A stretch of 12,858 bases of DNA from Campylobacteraceae bacterium (GCA_019162915.1 JAFLKZ010000080.1:1090-13947), one strand, 5' to 3'. Positions 1-7,565 are shown, numbered from the stretch's first letter. Notes: generated by a model from the sequence alone, not told the origin. Program-made: numbers and translations.

Positions 1-89
1 ATACATGAAACTCCCTCTTATTAGATTTTCTTTGTATTTTTAGTTTAAATTCATACATATATATTGCTGGCGGTTATTTACTTTACCAA

Positions 90-932
90 ATGGTGCGTAT
101 TGTTCCCCAAGGAGAAGAGTGGGTTATTGAGAGATTAGGGAAGTTTCATACCGTTTTAAAACCCAGTCTTAACTTTTTAATTCCCGTTTTTGATAAAGTA
201 CAATCAAGACTCAACACAAAAGAGTTGATACAGCAGATGAAAGCTCAAGAGGTTACCACAAAAGATAATGCCGTAGTCATAATCAGTGCAGTTGTTTTTT
301 ACAAGATCAGTGACCCTGCTAAGGCGGTTTACTCTATCTATAACTTTGAACTGGCCGTTGCCAACATGGCAGCAACAACTCTTCGTTCCGTTATCGGCAA
401 TATGGAACTAGATGCATCACTTTCTGGTCGAGAGATTATCAAATCTTCTGTTGCTGAAAAGATTAGTGATCACCTTGAACAATGGGGGTTATCATTGACT
501 GCTGTAGAAGTACAAGACATTAGGCCTAGTGATACATTGCAAGAAGCTATGGAAAAACAAGCAGCCGCTCAGCGTGAGAAGAAAGCTCTTCTTATGAAAG
601 CGGAGGGCGAAAAGCAAGCTTCTATTACCAAAGCGAAGGGATATAAACAGTCTTTGATTCTTGAAGCAGAGGGGAAACTAGAAGCCTCTAAAAAAGAAGC
701 AGAAGCAAAAGTGGCACTTGCAAATGGCGATAAACAAGCTATGGAAGCTATCACTTCACAGATGAAAACAGGAGATGCTGCAAGTTATCTTTTAGCACAA
801 CGCTATATTGATAGCATAGAACACCTTGGCAACTCCGATAATAGCAAAGTCGTGTTTATACCAACAGATCTTAAGCATAGCCTTGAAGGTGTGACTGGTG
901 GACTTGGTAGCATTTTTTCGCAAGTAAAATAG
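90..932 (+). CDS. SPFH/band-7 domain protein (paraslipin/stomatin-like)
   Basis: Members of this family are membrane-associated scaffolds that oligomerise and are often tied to membrane microdomains or protease control. The sequence starts directly with the family signature VRIVPQGEEWVIERLGKF. A band-7 domain follows to about residue 150, with RPSDTLQEAMEKQ near 145-157. Residues about 151-222 form a charged, alanine-rich coiled coil (AEGEKQA, EAEGK and EAEAK repeats), and a glycine-containing tail ends the protein. At 280 aa it is slightly short. Homologues usually have a transmembrane segment just before the VPQGEEW signature, and none is encoded after this ATG. Upstream in frame, codons are open back to a TGA at 6-8 and encode a partly hydrophobic stretch, but offer no ATG, GTG or TTG. 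There is no clear ribosome-binding site before 90. The gene may be 5'-truncated. It is unrelated to the CRISPR locus and convergent with it. Confidence 0.85.
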   Translation: MVRIVPQGEEWVIERLGKFHTVLKPSLNFLIPVFDKVQSRLNTKELIQQMKAQEVTTKDNAVVIISAVVFYKISDPAKAVYSIYNFELAVANMAATTLRSVIGNMELDASLSGREIIKSSVAEKISDHLEQWGLSLTAVEVQDIRPSDTLQEAMEKQAAAQREKKALLMKAEGEKQASITKAKGYKQSLILEAEGKLEASKKEAEAKVALANGDKQAMEAITSQMKTGDAASYLLAQRYIDSIEHLGNSDNSKVVFIPTDLKHSLEGVTGGLGSIFSQVK

Positions 933-946
933 ATACTACAACTATT

Positions 947-980
947 AAAGTGTCACCTTTATAAACAGAGGTGACACTTT
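947..980 (+). terminator. Rho-independent terminator of the SPFH gene
   Basis: A perfect 12-bp stem is formed by AAAGTGTCACCT (947-958) and AGGTGACACTTT (969-980), with a 10-nt loop. The stem ends in a T run on the plus strand. It begins 15 nt after the SPFH stop codon. Because it lies between convergent units it could also block minus-strand transcription leaving the CRISPR array, but that side has no T run. The rest of 933-1103 holds nothing else I can identify. Confidence 0.85.
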
Positions 981-1103
981 TCCTATGTATATAACTTCCC
1001 GTTTCTCACACATCTTAATATAGATACCACAAACTACTTAACACCTTCTCTTCTCAACCAAACTTTATTAAAACTTATTAAATCATACATTATCATTCAT
1101 TTT

Positions 1104-1431
1104 ACTATCTTTCATTAGCCCCACGGAGTGTGGGGCTAATAAGAAGGTTACGTTTGGACAAAGGTCTACATGTAGTCTCAAAATAACTACCCCACGGAGT
1201 GTGGGGCTAATTTACATCAATGCCCAAGATTATATGCGAGAGTATTGTCTCAAAATAACTACCCCACGGAGTGTGGGGCTAATTCAATCAAAATCATCAG
1301 ATGTACAAATGTAGTCAAGAATGTCTCAAAATAACTACCCCACGGAGTGTGGGGCTAATATAGAATATGCTCCAACCGTCGAGTCTTTAAGTTCGTCTCA
1401 AAATAACTACCCCACGGAGTGTGGGGCTAAT
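1104..1431 (-). CRISPR. CRISPR array: 5 repeats, 4 spacers
   Basis: Four identical 37-nt repeats lie at 1175-1211, 1247-1283, 1323-1359 and 1395-1431. A fifth, degenerate copy keeps only its last 27 nt (1114-1140). On the plus strand the repeat begins GTCTCAAAATAACTA and contains the hairpin CCCCAC-ggagt-GTGGGG, then ends GGGGCTAAT. The spacers are 1141-1174 (34 nt), 1212-1246 (35), 1284-1322 (39) and 1360-1394 (35). Three observations favour minus-strand transcription: the decayed repeat is at the left end, as expected for the leader-distal end; the AT-rich leader and cas genes are on the right; and on the minus strand the repeat ends in TTTGAGAC, comparable to the GAAAC-type 8-nt handle of many type III crRNAs. 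The exact repeat boundary is uncertain by 1 nt. Confidence 0.97.
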
Positions 1432-1458
1432 AGCCATAAAATGGCTTTTGCAAAAAGT

Positions 1459-1464
1459 ATTCTA
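1459..1464 (-). promoter_or_regulatory. Possible -10 element for the CRISPR array promoter
   Basis: On the minus strand the sequence reads ATGATAGAATAC, so TAGAAT sits about 28 nt upstream of the first repeat, with A-rich DNA before it. No convincing -35 box is seen at normal spacing, although -35 elements are weak in Campylobacterota promoters. This is a position-based guess. Confidence 0.25.
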
Positions 1465-1509
1465 TCATTTTTTCATCTTCATATGCCCATCAATGTGAAG
1501 TTTGAAAGC

Positions 1510-1827
1510 AAAGTTCGCAAAAGAGGCCTATTTTTCAAAATGCAACTTGCCACTTTTAACAGTTGTAAGGTAAAAAACATCGAAATGCAGGCATTCTTAC
1601 ATGTAAAAAAGTTCGCAAATCATTTGTCTAAAAATCGTAAAGTGCAGATTATCTACTTTTTAGATTGGTATAAGTTTATTTAAGCCCTTATTTTGGGGCT
1701 AATAAAACTTATACCAATCTAAAAGTTCGCAAATCTCATAACGCTTACATGTAAAGATAGCCTTTCGCCTCTTTTATATCCTTCAATTCGCTTTATTCCT
1801 TGTAAAAAGACCTAAAAAAGTTCGCAA
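1510..1827 (-). repeat. Four dispersed copies of AAAGTTCGCAA in the leader region
   Basis: The 11-mer AAAGTTCGCAA occurs at 1510-1520, 1608-1618, 1722-1732 and 1817-1827, with starts spaced 98, 114 and 95 nt apart. In the array's sense direction it reads TTGCGAACTTT. Two copies extend to AAAGTTCGCAAAT, and the third directly abuts the right arm of the inverted repeat. No copies were noticed inside the cas genes. The function is unknown. It could be a protein-binding site or a remnant of tandemly duplicated leader or mobile DNA. Confidence 0.6.
1657..1724. repeat. Long imperfect hairpin with CRISPR-repeat-like core
   Basis: The arms TTTTAGATTGGTATAAGTTT (1658-1677) and its perfect complement (1705-1724) are 20 bp each. 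Between them a second, shorter stem pairs AGCCC with GGGCT around a T-rich loop. The core ends GGGGCTAAT (1695-1703), identical to the last nine bases of the CRISPR repeat on the plus strand, and the left side (TTAAGCCC) resembles the palindromic half of the degenerate repeat at 1114. It may be a decayed repeat, a structured leader RNA element or a small MITE-like insertion. It is not followed by a clear T run on the minus strand. Confidence 0.7.
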
Positions 1828-1835
1828 TTCTTTTT

Positions 1836-2111
1836 TCATACAAACATCTCTTTTGGTTCAAATATCCTTGGTTTACGGCATAGCTCGATTGACTGTTTGA
1901 TGCAGTTTTCACAGATATGATAGATCCGTAAACTATCTTCTTTTTTAGCAAGAATTTCTTGAAGATGCCGAAGAAGTTTGGTATATTTTGTTTTAGAGAT
2001 GTTTATCTCAAAAACAGAGAAATTTACCCTATAGCCAAAACCTTCAAGCATATCGGATATCTTTTTGCGTCGTTTATCATCTTGTATATCGTAGGCGATG
2101 AGAAGTTGCAT
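1836..2111 (-). CDS. cas2: CRISPR-associated endonuclease Cas2
   Basis: Cas2 dimers bridge two Cas1 dimers in the spacer-integration complex. The protein is 91 aa, normal for the family. It opens with the ferredoxin-like first strand LLIAYDIQDDKRR, which contains the conserved Asp8. A second strand (GYRVNFSVFEINIS, about residues 26-39) and a third (SLRIYHICENC, about 60-70) follow. The ATG overlaps the RT-Cas1 stop as TGATG, and AGGA lies 8 nt upstream, supporting this start and translational coupling. It is the last gene of the operon; the CRISPR leader and array follow. The C-terminal tail RKPRIFEPKEMFV is typical of Cas2 proteins that pair with RT-Cas1, although I know this only from general recall. 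Confidence 0.95.
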   Translation of the reverse strand: MQLLIAYDIQDDKRRKKISDMLEGFGYRVNFSVFEINISKTKYTKLLRHLQEILAKKEDSLRIYHICENCIKQSIELCRKPRIFEPKEMFV

Positions 2112-4345
2112 CAGTATTTTCCTATAAAAGCTTTATAGGTTTCATCTTTTTGGTTGATGATGTCGGATAATTGATAACATTGTGTCTGGATAATATTTTC
2201 AACTTTACGAGACTCTTTTTTCCACATCGTATAACTTCCTAGTTTTTCATAAATGTTTGTGGCTATCAGTTTTCTCGTAACTTCCGTGAGAAATCCCTCT
2301 TTATCAAGCTTAATAGGCTCACTTTTGTTGAGCATGGAGATGATGGTACGATCGACGATAAAGGTTCTAAACTCTTCTATCATGTCATAAACTAGGGTTG
2401 GTTTTTTGTCATCAAGCGCATGCAAAAATGAAATATGCAATGAGACCCCTGATTGGATGAGACAGTGTTGTACTTTCCCATAAAGGATGGCATAACCATA
2501 GTTAAGTGAACTGTTGACGATATCTTTAGCACCAAAAGTGACTCTTCCCTCGAAGGGCACTTCTAAAATAAGTTTTATCGCATCCCAATAGAGTGCAGAG
2601 ATACTTCCCTCATAGCCCATAATAGCATTGGTGTCTTTTGCAATTTTAAGCGAATTGAGTATCTTTGACATCTGGGTGATGTGCTCTTTAAGAAGTGCAT
2701 GGTATTTGTCTAAATATTTGAGATAGTTAATCTGATTTTTAGCTTTTCCTCTTATAAATTCTTTAGCGATATCAAGTTGTGTTTGCGTCTGCAGCAATAA
2801 GGCTTGTTTGTGGATAGTCTGCGTGGTCGATGCTTTGTATGAAACCAATGAAGCATAAGGCAGTGCATTTTTATCGATAAAATCAATGGGGATTCCTCTT
2901 AGGGCACACGTACTGATGACATCGCTACTTAGCGAAAATCCTTTTCCTTCTAAGATGATGCGTGTAATGGTGTCTATGGCGTAAGCATTCTTGACTTTTC
3001 CGTACTCTTTGAGGACAAATTTATTTTTAGCGATACTTAACATGATGCCTTTGGTCTTTACATGTAACGTTGTTATTTTGGCAAATTGTTTAGCGTAATG
3101 ATTTTTTTTCTTTTCGATTTTGGCTTTGTTAGTTTTAAGATAGGATTTGGTAGAAAGATACTTTTCAACACCTTTGTTGACCATGAGTTCAATCTTGTCT
3201 TTGATCTCATCTTCTGCAAAAAAGAGATACCATGGCAATGAAGCAAGATGCAGTTTAAAAGCTTTTTTGGTTTTTATCTTATCGTTTTGTTTGGAAAGGT
3301 ATATCTTTTGAGCGGTTGCTTCGATAAAATTTTGTTGAAATAGTTCAAATTGAGTTGAATTTTTTGGAATAATTTTGAGGTAATAGTTTTTACATGTAAG
3401 CATATAAGTGTTTAAAGATTTGATGAAAAGTAAAAAACTCTCTTTTTTAGCAGCAATTTTATGAAGTTTAGAAAAGGACTTATGGAGTCTTTCATTTTCA
3501 ATGGTTTTAGTTTTGCCTTCAAAGCAAACACCCAAAAAGGTAAACCCCTCGTTGAGATGCACAATAGAAGTTTTATCTTCGCCTAAAGTAAGGTCAAGGA
3601 GTTTTAAAAAGTTTTCAAGTTCCTCTTTTACAGGGAACGCTTCCTCTTTAGTTTTAAAAAAAAGAACAAAGTCATCGGCATAGCGAACAAATGCGATATT
3701 CTTTTTTTCTAAAAATTTATCCATAAGATCAAGATAGATGTTGGAAAGTAAAGGGCTTAGAATATCTCCTTGATGTACACCAAGAGCATGGTCTAAAAAA
3801 TCATACTTAAAAAAACCACCTGTTTGAAAAAAAAGTGCAATGAGCTTTATGATGCGTTTATCGCTTATTTTGTTTTCAAGGCTTTGGAGAAGCTTATCGT
3901 GGTTGATGTTTTCAAAAAAGTTGTTGATGTCAGTTTTAAGCACAATATGGAGTTTTTGGTTTAAAAATTCTTGTGTTCTATTGATGGCATTGATGGTTGA
4001 TTTGTCACTTCTATAGGCATAGCTTTTGTCACTAAAAGTCTCTTCAAAGTGGTTTTTAAGAGCATCATTTAGTGCTCGTTGGATGATTTTATCTTTAATG
4101 CTCCCAAGAGAAATAGAACGAGTCTCATCGCTGTTAGGTTTATCTATCTCTATTTTTTTGAGAGGCTCTGGTACATAGATACCCTGCAAAACACTATCTC
4201 GAAGCTCATCTAGCTTTACATGTAAAGATTCTTGAAACGAACGATAAGAAATTTCATCAAGCCCCAAAGCGTTTTGGTTGATCGCTTCAAAAGCTTGATG
4301 AAGATGTTCACTTGTGATGATATGTTCAAGTTGGGCTGTAAACAC
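2111..4345 (-). CDS. cas1: Reverse transcriptase-Cas1 fusion protein
   Basis: This 744-aa protein joins a group-II-intron-like reverse transcriptase to the Cas1 integrase. RT-Cas1 fusions with Cas2 can acquire spacers from RNA as well as DNA. The RT domain covers roughly residues 25-330: NALGLDEISYRSF, SLGSIKDKIIQRAL, motif A KTDINNFF with Asp139, HQGDILSPLLSN, and the catalytic FVRYADDFVLF box (Asp224, Asp225). A basic linker follows (about 330-430). Cas1 begins near LHVKTKGIMLSIA and keeps its metal ligands Glu579 (MGYEG), His637 (SLHISF) and the YDMIEEFR Asp654/Glu657-658, so both activities look intact. No Cas6 domain precedes the RT, unlike some fusions. The start is GTG, overlapping the cmr6 stop as TAGTG, with AGAGGT 6 nt upstream. 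Three TTACATGTAA palindromes lie inside the gene. Confidence 0.97.
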   Translation of the reverse strand: MFTAQLEHIITSEHLHQAFEAINQNALGLDEISYRSFQESLHVKLDELRDSVLQGIYVPEPLKKIEIDKPNSDETRSISLGSIKDKIIQRALNDALKNHFEETFSDKSYAYRSDKSTINAINRTQEFLNQKLHIVLKTDINNFFENINHDKLLQSLENKISDKRIIKLIALFFQTGGFFKYDFLDHALGVHQGDILSPLLSNIYLDLMDKFLEKKNIAFVRYADDFVLFFKTKEEAFPVKEELENFLKLLDLTLGEDKTSIVHLNEGFTFLGVCFEGKTKTIENERLHKSFSKLHKIAAKKESFLLFIKSLNTYMLTCKNYYLKIIPKNSTQFELFQQNFIEATAQKIYLSKQNDKIKTKKAFKLHLASLPWYLFFAEDEIKDKIELMVNKGVEKYLSTKSYLKTNKAKIEKKKNHYAKQFAKITTLHVKTKGIMLSIAKNKFVLKEYGKVKNAYAIDTITRIILEGKGFSLSSDVISTCALRGIPIDFIDKNALPYASLVSYKASTTQTIHKQALLLQTQTQLDIAKEFIRGKAKNQINYLKYLDKYHALLKEHITQMSKILNSLKIAKDTNAIMGYEGSISALYWDAIKLILEVPFEGRVTFGAKDIVNSSLNYGYAILYGKVQHCLIQSGVSLHISFLHALDDKKPTLVYDMIEEFRTFIVDRTIISMLNKSEPIKLDKEGFLTEVTRKLIATNIYEKLGSYTMWKKESRKVENIIQTQCYQLSDIINQKDETYKAFIGKY

Positions 4346-5271
4346 TATGCTACCTCTATAAATTTTCCATAACCAACATTGGTTTTAGCACCAAGACCAA
4401 AATCTAGGATGATGGCTTTAAATAAATCAACATACTCTTGTGGGGCTTTAAACTGAAACTTGAAAGTAACATTTGGTAAAACTTTTAGAAATTTTATAGG
4501 ATTTGGTTCTTTGAACATACCATCTTCTTCATTACTAAAATGACTTGTAATGTAGTCACTTCCAAAGATTTTGTTATTTTCATTTTTTGTTTCAAATATA
4601 AAAGCATCATAAAAAATCGTTTTATTATCTTCAAAAATAGACAACTCGATAGTTTTTTTATAAATATCTTGCATGAACTCTTTTTTTTCGCAAACACTTT
4701 TTAAAACTCCTTTGATACTACTTCCACTTATTATGGGAAGCCCCGTTGTGTGGTCAAAGAAAAAACCAAGTTGGAAGTCGTCTGCTTTTTCTTTGAGTTT
4801 TGGGTGGTTATAGCCACTTCCTACTAAAAGACCAGGATAAATAGTAGTCAGATTAAAAGCTTGCGCTCCATTAATTTCGAAAGATTCTTTAAAGTTTTCC
4901 GTCAATGCAAAGTTTTCTATTCCTTTACCATAAGCTTCATCTTTATAAAAATGGAAAGATGGATTTGCAATCATTGAGGCTTTAGTCGTGCTTTGATGTG
5001 GCACTTCTGATTGAACTTGTTTTTGTTGTTGAGGAATGTATTGTTCATCAACTCTTTTTTTTGGAAGTATCTTCTTACTTTTGCAAAAATCTAAAAAGCC
5101 ATTTTCATCATTTAAGCTTTTAAATTCTGCTATGGTTGAGTTAAACCCATTGTTTCTAATGTCCTCTTTGATATTGCCAATAAATTTGAGCTGACCAAAT
5201 TGTTTTAACTCTTTTTCCAAATATATTTTCGTCATTGAAGTTTCTATTTTGTTTAAAAAGAAAAAAGCCAT
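4345..5271 (-). CDS. cmr6: Type III-B RAMP protein Cmr6
   Basis: Cmr6 is a Cas7-like subunit that caps the end of the Cmr backbone near the 3' end of the crRNA. Family hallmarks are clear: YPGLLVGSGYNHP (145-157), LGFFFDHTTGLPIISGSS (168-185) running into IKGVLKS, and the glycine-rich C-terminal loop FGLGAKTNVGYGKF (291-304). The first roughly 120 residues are a low-conservation extension with a Q-rich stretch (IPQQQKQVQ near 80-87). The ATG lies 2 nt after the cmr5 stop, with AAAGGA six bases upstream. The gene ends in the 1-nt overlap with RT-cas1, which places adaptation directly downstream of interference in the operon. Confidence 0.93.
   Translation of the reverse strand: MAFFFLNKIETSMTKIYLEKELKQFGQLKFIGNIKEDIRNNGFNSTIAEFKSLNDENGFLDFCKSKKILPKKRVDEQYIPQQQKQVQSEVPHQSTTKASMIANPSFHFYKDEAYGKGIENFALTENFKESFEINGAQAFNLTTIYPGLLVGSGYNHPKLKEKADDFQLGFFFDHTTGLPIISGSSIKGVLKSVCEKKEFMQDIYKKTIELSIFEDNKTIFYDAFIFETKNENNKIFGSDYITSHFSNEEDGMFKEPNPIKFLKVLPNVTFKFQFKAPQEYVDLFKAIILDFGLGAKTNVGYGKFIEVA
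4352..4357 (-). promoter_or_regulatory. Ribosome-binding site deciding the GTG start of RT-cas1
   Basis: On the minus strand AGAGGT is followed by six bases and then GTG, the start codon, which shares its first G with the cmr6 TAG stop. The site lies within the last codons of cmr6. No ATG at the start of the frame competes with it. Confidence 0.7.
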
Positions 5272-5273
5272 TG

Positions 5274-5621
5274 TTAATCCTTTAGCTCAAAAGTACGAAT
5301 AGCCAATTTACATGCAATACTTGCTTCAAGGATTTTGTTTTTGAGTACATAGTTTTTATAGTTCTCACCTTCTCTCAATACATCAAGAAGTGTTTTTTTA
5401 TCTGTTTTGAGATCTTCAATTAATAATAGATCAAACATCAACTCAATAACTCTCTTTTTTTTGTCATCTGCTATATAAAACGCTACAGCTTGGACTATTC
5501 CACTTGTGATAACAGTTGGTCCAAATGCGGCTAAATAACCTTTATAAACTGCTTCTTTCGGAAAGTTTTGCAATAATTTTATAGCTTTGGGGATAAGTTT
5601 TTCTATCCTTTTATTATTCAT
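5274..5621 (-). CDS. cmr5: Type III-B small subunit Cmr5
   Basis: Cmr5 is the small, all-helical subunit that stacks along the Cmr4 filament and helps hold target RNA. The 115-aa protein is predicted helical throughout and carries the family pattern of a basic first helix (KRIEKLIPKAIKLL) followed by YKGYLAAFGPTVITSGIVQAVAFY (about residues 26-49). It matches the usual short Cmr5 arrangement of Tyr-rich helix and xxGLxxAxAF-type helix. The ATG lies 8 nt inside the end of cmr4, with GGAGA just upstream on the minus strand. Identification rests on this pattern and on its position between cmr4 and cmr6, since the sequence is weakly conserved. Confidence 0.9.
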   Translation of the reverse strand: MNNKRIEKLIPKAIKLLQNFPKEAVYKGYLAAFGPTVITSGIVQAVAFYIADDKKKRVIELMFDLLLIEDLKTDKKTLLDVLREGENYKNYVLKNKILEASIACKLAIRTFELKD

Positions 5622-6513
5622 GGCTTTCTCCTATTCTCAAAAAATTAGTAATACCATAACCAATACTGGCATTTGCTCCGATTTGGATAGAGTCTTCGAG
5701 TAACTTATTTTCAAAAAGCTTATATGCCATTTCAAATTTTTTCTTATCTGTTTTGCCTTTTTTATCTGCTGCACTATCATCAAGGTTATTGTAATAGCAA
5801 AACACGGTGTAAAATATAGATTCTCTTGGGACAACTTCTTCGTACCAAAGATTGACACTTTTGCCATTATCGAGAGAATTTCTAGCGATGACTGGCAAAG
5901 CCGAAACGGCTTCATTAAAATCTTCATCATTAAAAATAGCTAGATTTTGGATACCAAAAAGAGCTTTGAGTTTTGAAAAATCAGCATTTAATGCTTCGCA
6001 ATCGACATCTTCAACAGTTGCACTTTCTGTACCTAGAACTATACTTTTCCCATTCGTTTGGATACTATCAAACTCAATTAAAATGCCAAAACTTGCAAGA
6101 AAGCTTTTCGCTTCTTTAAGAGTTTCCAAAGATGTAACATAGAAAAATGGCTTTTTATTGCTTCTGAGTGGTAAAAAAAGAAGTTTGGCATCAATAAATT
6201 TCACAAGTCCTTGCTTTGGTAATTTACTATAGGTCTTAGTATCATCGCTATCAAGATTTTTTTGTTCATCTCCAAAAATAGTACTAAATACAAAAGGCTT
6301 TACTTCTGTATCGCCAATCGTTTCATTTGTTTCTGCTAAAAAATCCTTAAAATGATCTCTTATAGCACCCTTGAGACTACTAGAATTTATAATAGGAAGA
6401 CTGGTGATACTATCTCTTTGGACTTCTTTATCAACGATACCAAAGTTTGTATCGCCACTTCCTACATGTAAATTTGTTTTTGTTTTGATGATATAGGCTT
6501 TATTTGTGTACAT
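5614..6513 (-). CDS. cmr4: Type III-B RAMP protein Cmr4 (Cas7 backbone, target-RNA nuclease)
   Basis: Cmr4 polymerises along the crRNA to form the backbone and cuts bound target RNA at 6-nt intervals. The 299-aa protein starts in the typical way (AYIIKTKTNLHVGSGDTNFG) and is followed by IVDKEVQRD. Asp28 in that motif corresponds by position to the catalytic Asp of characterised Cmr4 proteins (Asp26 in Pyrococcus), so RNA cleavage is probably retained. INSSSLKGAIRDHF (42-55) is the conserved RAMP segment, and GANASIGYG (279-287) is the glycine-rich C-terminal loop. The ATG is 11 nt after the cmr3 stop with an AGAGGA ribosome-binding site. A region near 245-260 is lysine-rich (KKGKTDKKKF). Confidence 0.95.
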   Translation of the reverse strand: MYTNKAYIIKTKTNLHVGSGDTNFGIVDKEVQRDSITSLPIINSSSLKGAIRDHFKDFLAETNETIGDTEVKPFVFSTIFGDEQKNLDSDDTKTYSKLPKQGLVKFIDAKLLFLPLRSNKKPFFYVTSLETLKEAKSFLASFGILIEFDSIQTNGKSIVLGTESATVEDVDCEALNADFSKLKALFGIQNLAIFNDEDFNEAVSALPVIARNSLDNGKSVNLWYEEVVPRESIFYTVFCYYNNLDDSAADKKGKTDKKKFEMAYKLFENKLLEDSIQIGANASIGYGITNFLRIGESHE

Positions 6514-6524
6514 TATTTTTCCTC

Positions 6525-7565
6525 TTAATTTTTTACTGTTAAAAATTGGTTGTAGCCCATTTTACCATAGGCACCTAGACTTGGATTGTGAGGCATGACT
6601 TGCTCTTTAATATAGGAAACTGTACCTGCTGGAATAAGTCGTTTTTGATCAGTTTTACCTTTGTGTTTTGAATAGTCATTATCCAGCATCGCAAAGTTTT
6701 TGTAGTATGGCACGATTGTGAAGTTCGAATGAAACTCATGTGTACTTTCTAACATTACATCGCTTATTGCTACCACTTTATCACCTTTCACAAGTGGTGT
6801 AAAAAACTTTGAAATTATAGGATGATTGGTGAGTTTTGTACTTTCAAGTTCAATAATCTTAAGCTCAAAAAGTGAACTTTCGGCTCCAATTTGGATGATG
6901 CCATCATTCATAATTTTTTCATCGAGTTCAATGATACAACCAAATAAAAAGCCATTTTTGAGTTGATAATCTGTTTTAGAATAAAACTTTTTATCTATAA
7001 CTTTTTTATGTTCAAGTTCTATGCCTACTTGATGATGAGGCTTAAAAACCGCCTCATATGATGTTAAATCATTTATTTGTAAATCATCTTTATGAAGATA
7101 AGTTTTCCAAAAATTTCTATTTCCAAGTTTTGGAGACGAAGCTTCTTTTGCATTATAGTTTTTCAAAAAATAGTCATTTTCTATATTTGTCAGCTCATAA
7201 TACTTGATACTATCTTGAGTTACTTCAATATCAAATGGAGTTGAGAAATATGCATCATCAAGTTCTTTTGTAATAATAAACATTTGTGAAAGATTTTTGA
7301 TTTTGCCTAAATCTGTATTGGAATCAAAATCTTTGCTACTGGCAATTCCAATAAGCTTTTTTAGCTCATCTGGTTTATTTGAATATTTGCCATTTTTATG
7401 AACATGCATAAGCTTATTTTGTTCAGCGATAAAAAGTCTGATAGCTCCAAGCAACTGAGTATTTTGAGGAAAATACTCGGAAATAGCCAAGTAATCGTCA
7501 CTAAATGTTTTATTATTTCCAAAAAAGAAATTTTTGAGTGGCTTAAATGTTAGTAGATATTTCAT
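6525..7565 (-). CDS. cmr3: Type III-B RAMP protein Cmr3 (Cas5-like)
   Basis: Cmr3 is the Cas5-like subunit that binds the 5' repeat-derived handle of the crRNA and contacts Cas10. Its 346 residues contain the N-terminal FKPLKNFFFGNNKTF, then YFPQNTQLLGAIR (31-43), which is the family's P-x-S/Q-T-x-x-G-A-I/L-R motif. A central PHHQVGIELEHKK segment matches the VGIE motif, and the C-terminal loop is SLGAYGKMGYNQF. The ATG overlaps the cas10 stop as ATGA, so its translation is likely coupled to Cas10, its physical partner. No unusual truncation is visible. Confidence 0.93.
   Translation of the reverse strand: MKYLLTFKPLKNFFFGNNKTFSDDYLAISEYFPQNTQLLGAIRLFIAEQNKLMHVHKNGKYSNKPDELKKLIGIASSKDFDSNTDLGKIKNLSQMFIITKELDDAYFSTPFDIEVTQDSIKYYELTNIENDYFLKNYNAKEASSPKLGNRNFWKTYLHKDDLQINDLTSYEAVFKPHHQVGIELEHKKVIDKKFYSKTDYQLKNGFLFGCIIELDEKIMNDGIIQIGAESSLFELKIIELESTKLTNHPIISKFFTPLVKGDKVVAISDVMLESTHEFHSNFTIVPYYKNFAMLDNDYSKHKGKTDQKRLIPAGTVSYIKEQVMPHNPSLGAYGKMGYNQFLTVKN

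Larger units (their letters stand above)
1432..1835 (-). promoter_or_regulatory. CRISPR leader / intergenic region between cas2 and the array
   Basis: This 404-nt AT-rich stretch separates the cas2 stop from the first (leader-proximal) repeat. No gene is credible in it. It has a 6-bp hairpin abutting the array (AGCCAT 1432-1437 with ATGGCT 1441-1446), a long inverted repeat at 1657-1724, four AAAGTTCGCAA motifs, and two TTACATGTAA palindromes (1597-1606, 1745-1754). By position it should hold the array promoter and the integration-directing leader sequence. Its unusual length and repeat content suggest that part of it may be inserted or duplicated DNA. Confidence 0.7.

Noticed and set aside
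1321..1683. Open reading frame of 120 codons across the array and leader
   Set aside because: Its first half translates CRISPR repeats and spacers, it has no ribosome-binding site, and its sequence looks like nothing known.
1657..1724. Rho-independent terminator of the cas operon
   Set aside because: The stem is long but interrupted, and no T run follows it on the minus strand. It also lies more than 100 nt after cas2.
2111..4345. Cas6 domain fused to RT-Cas1
   Set aside because: The RT region begins within the first 30 residues, and no glycine-rich Cas6 loop is present.
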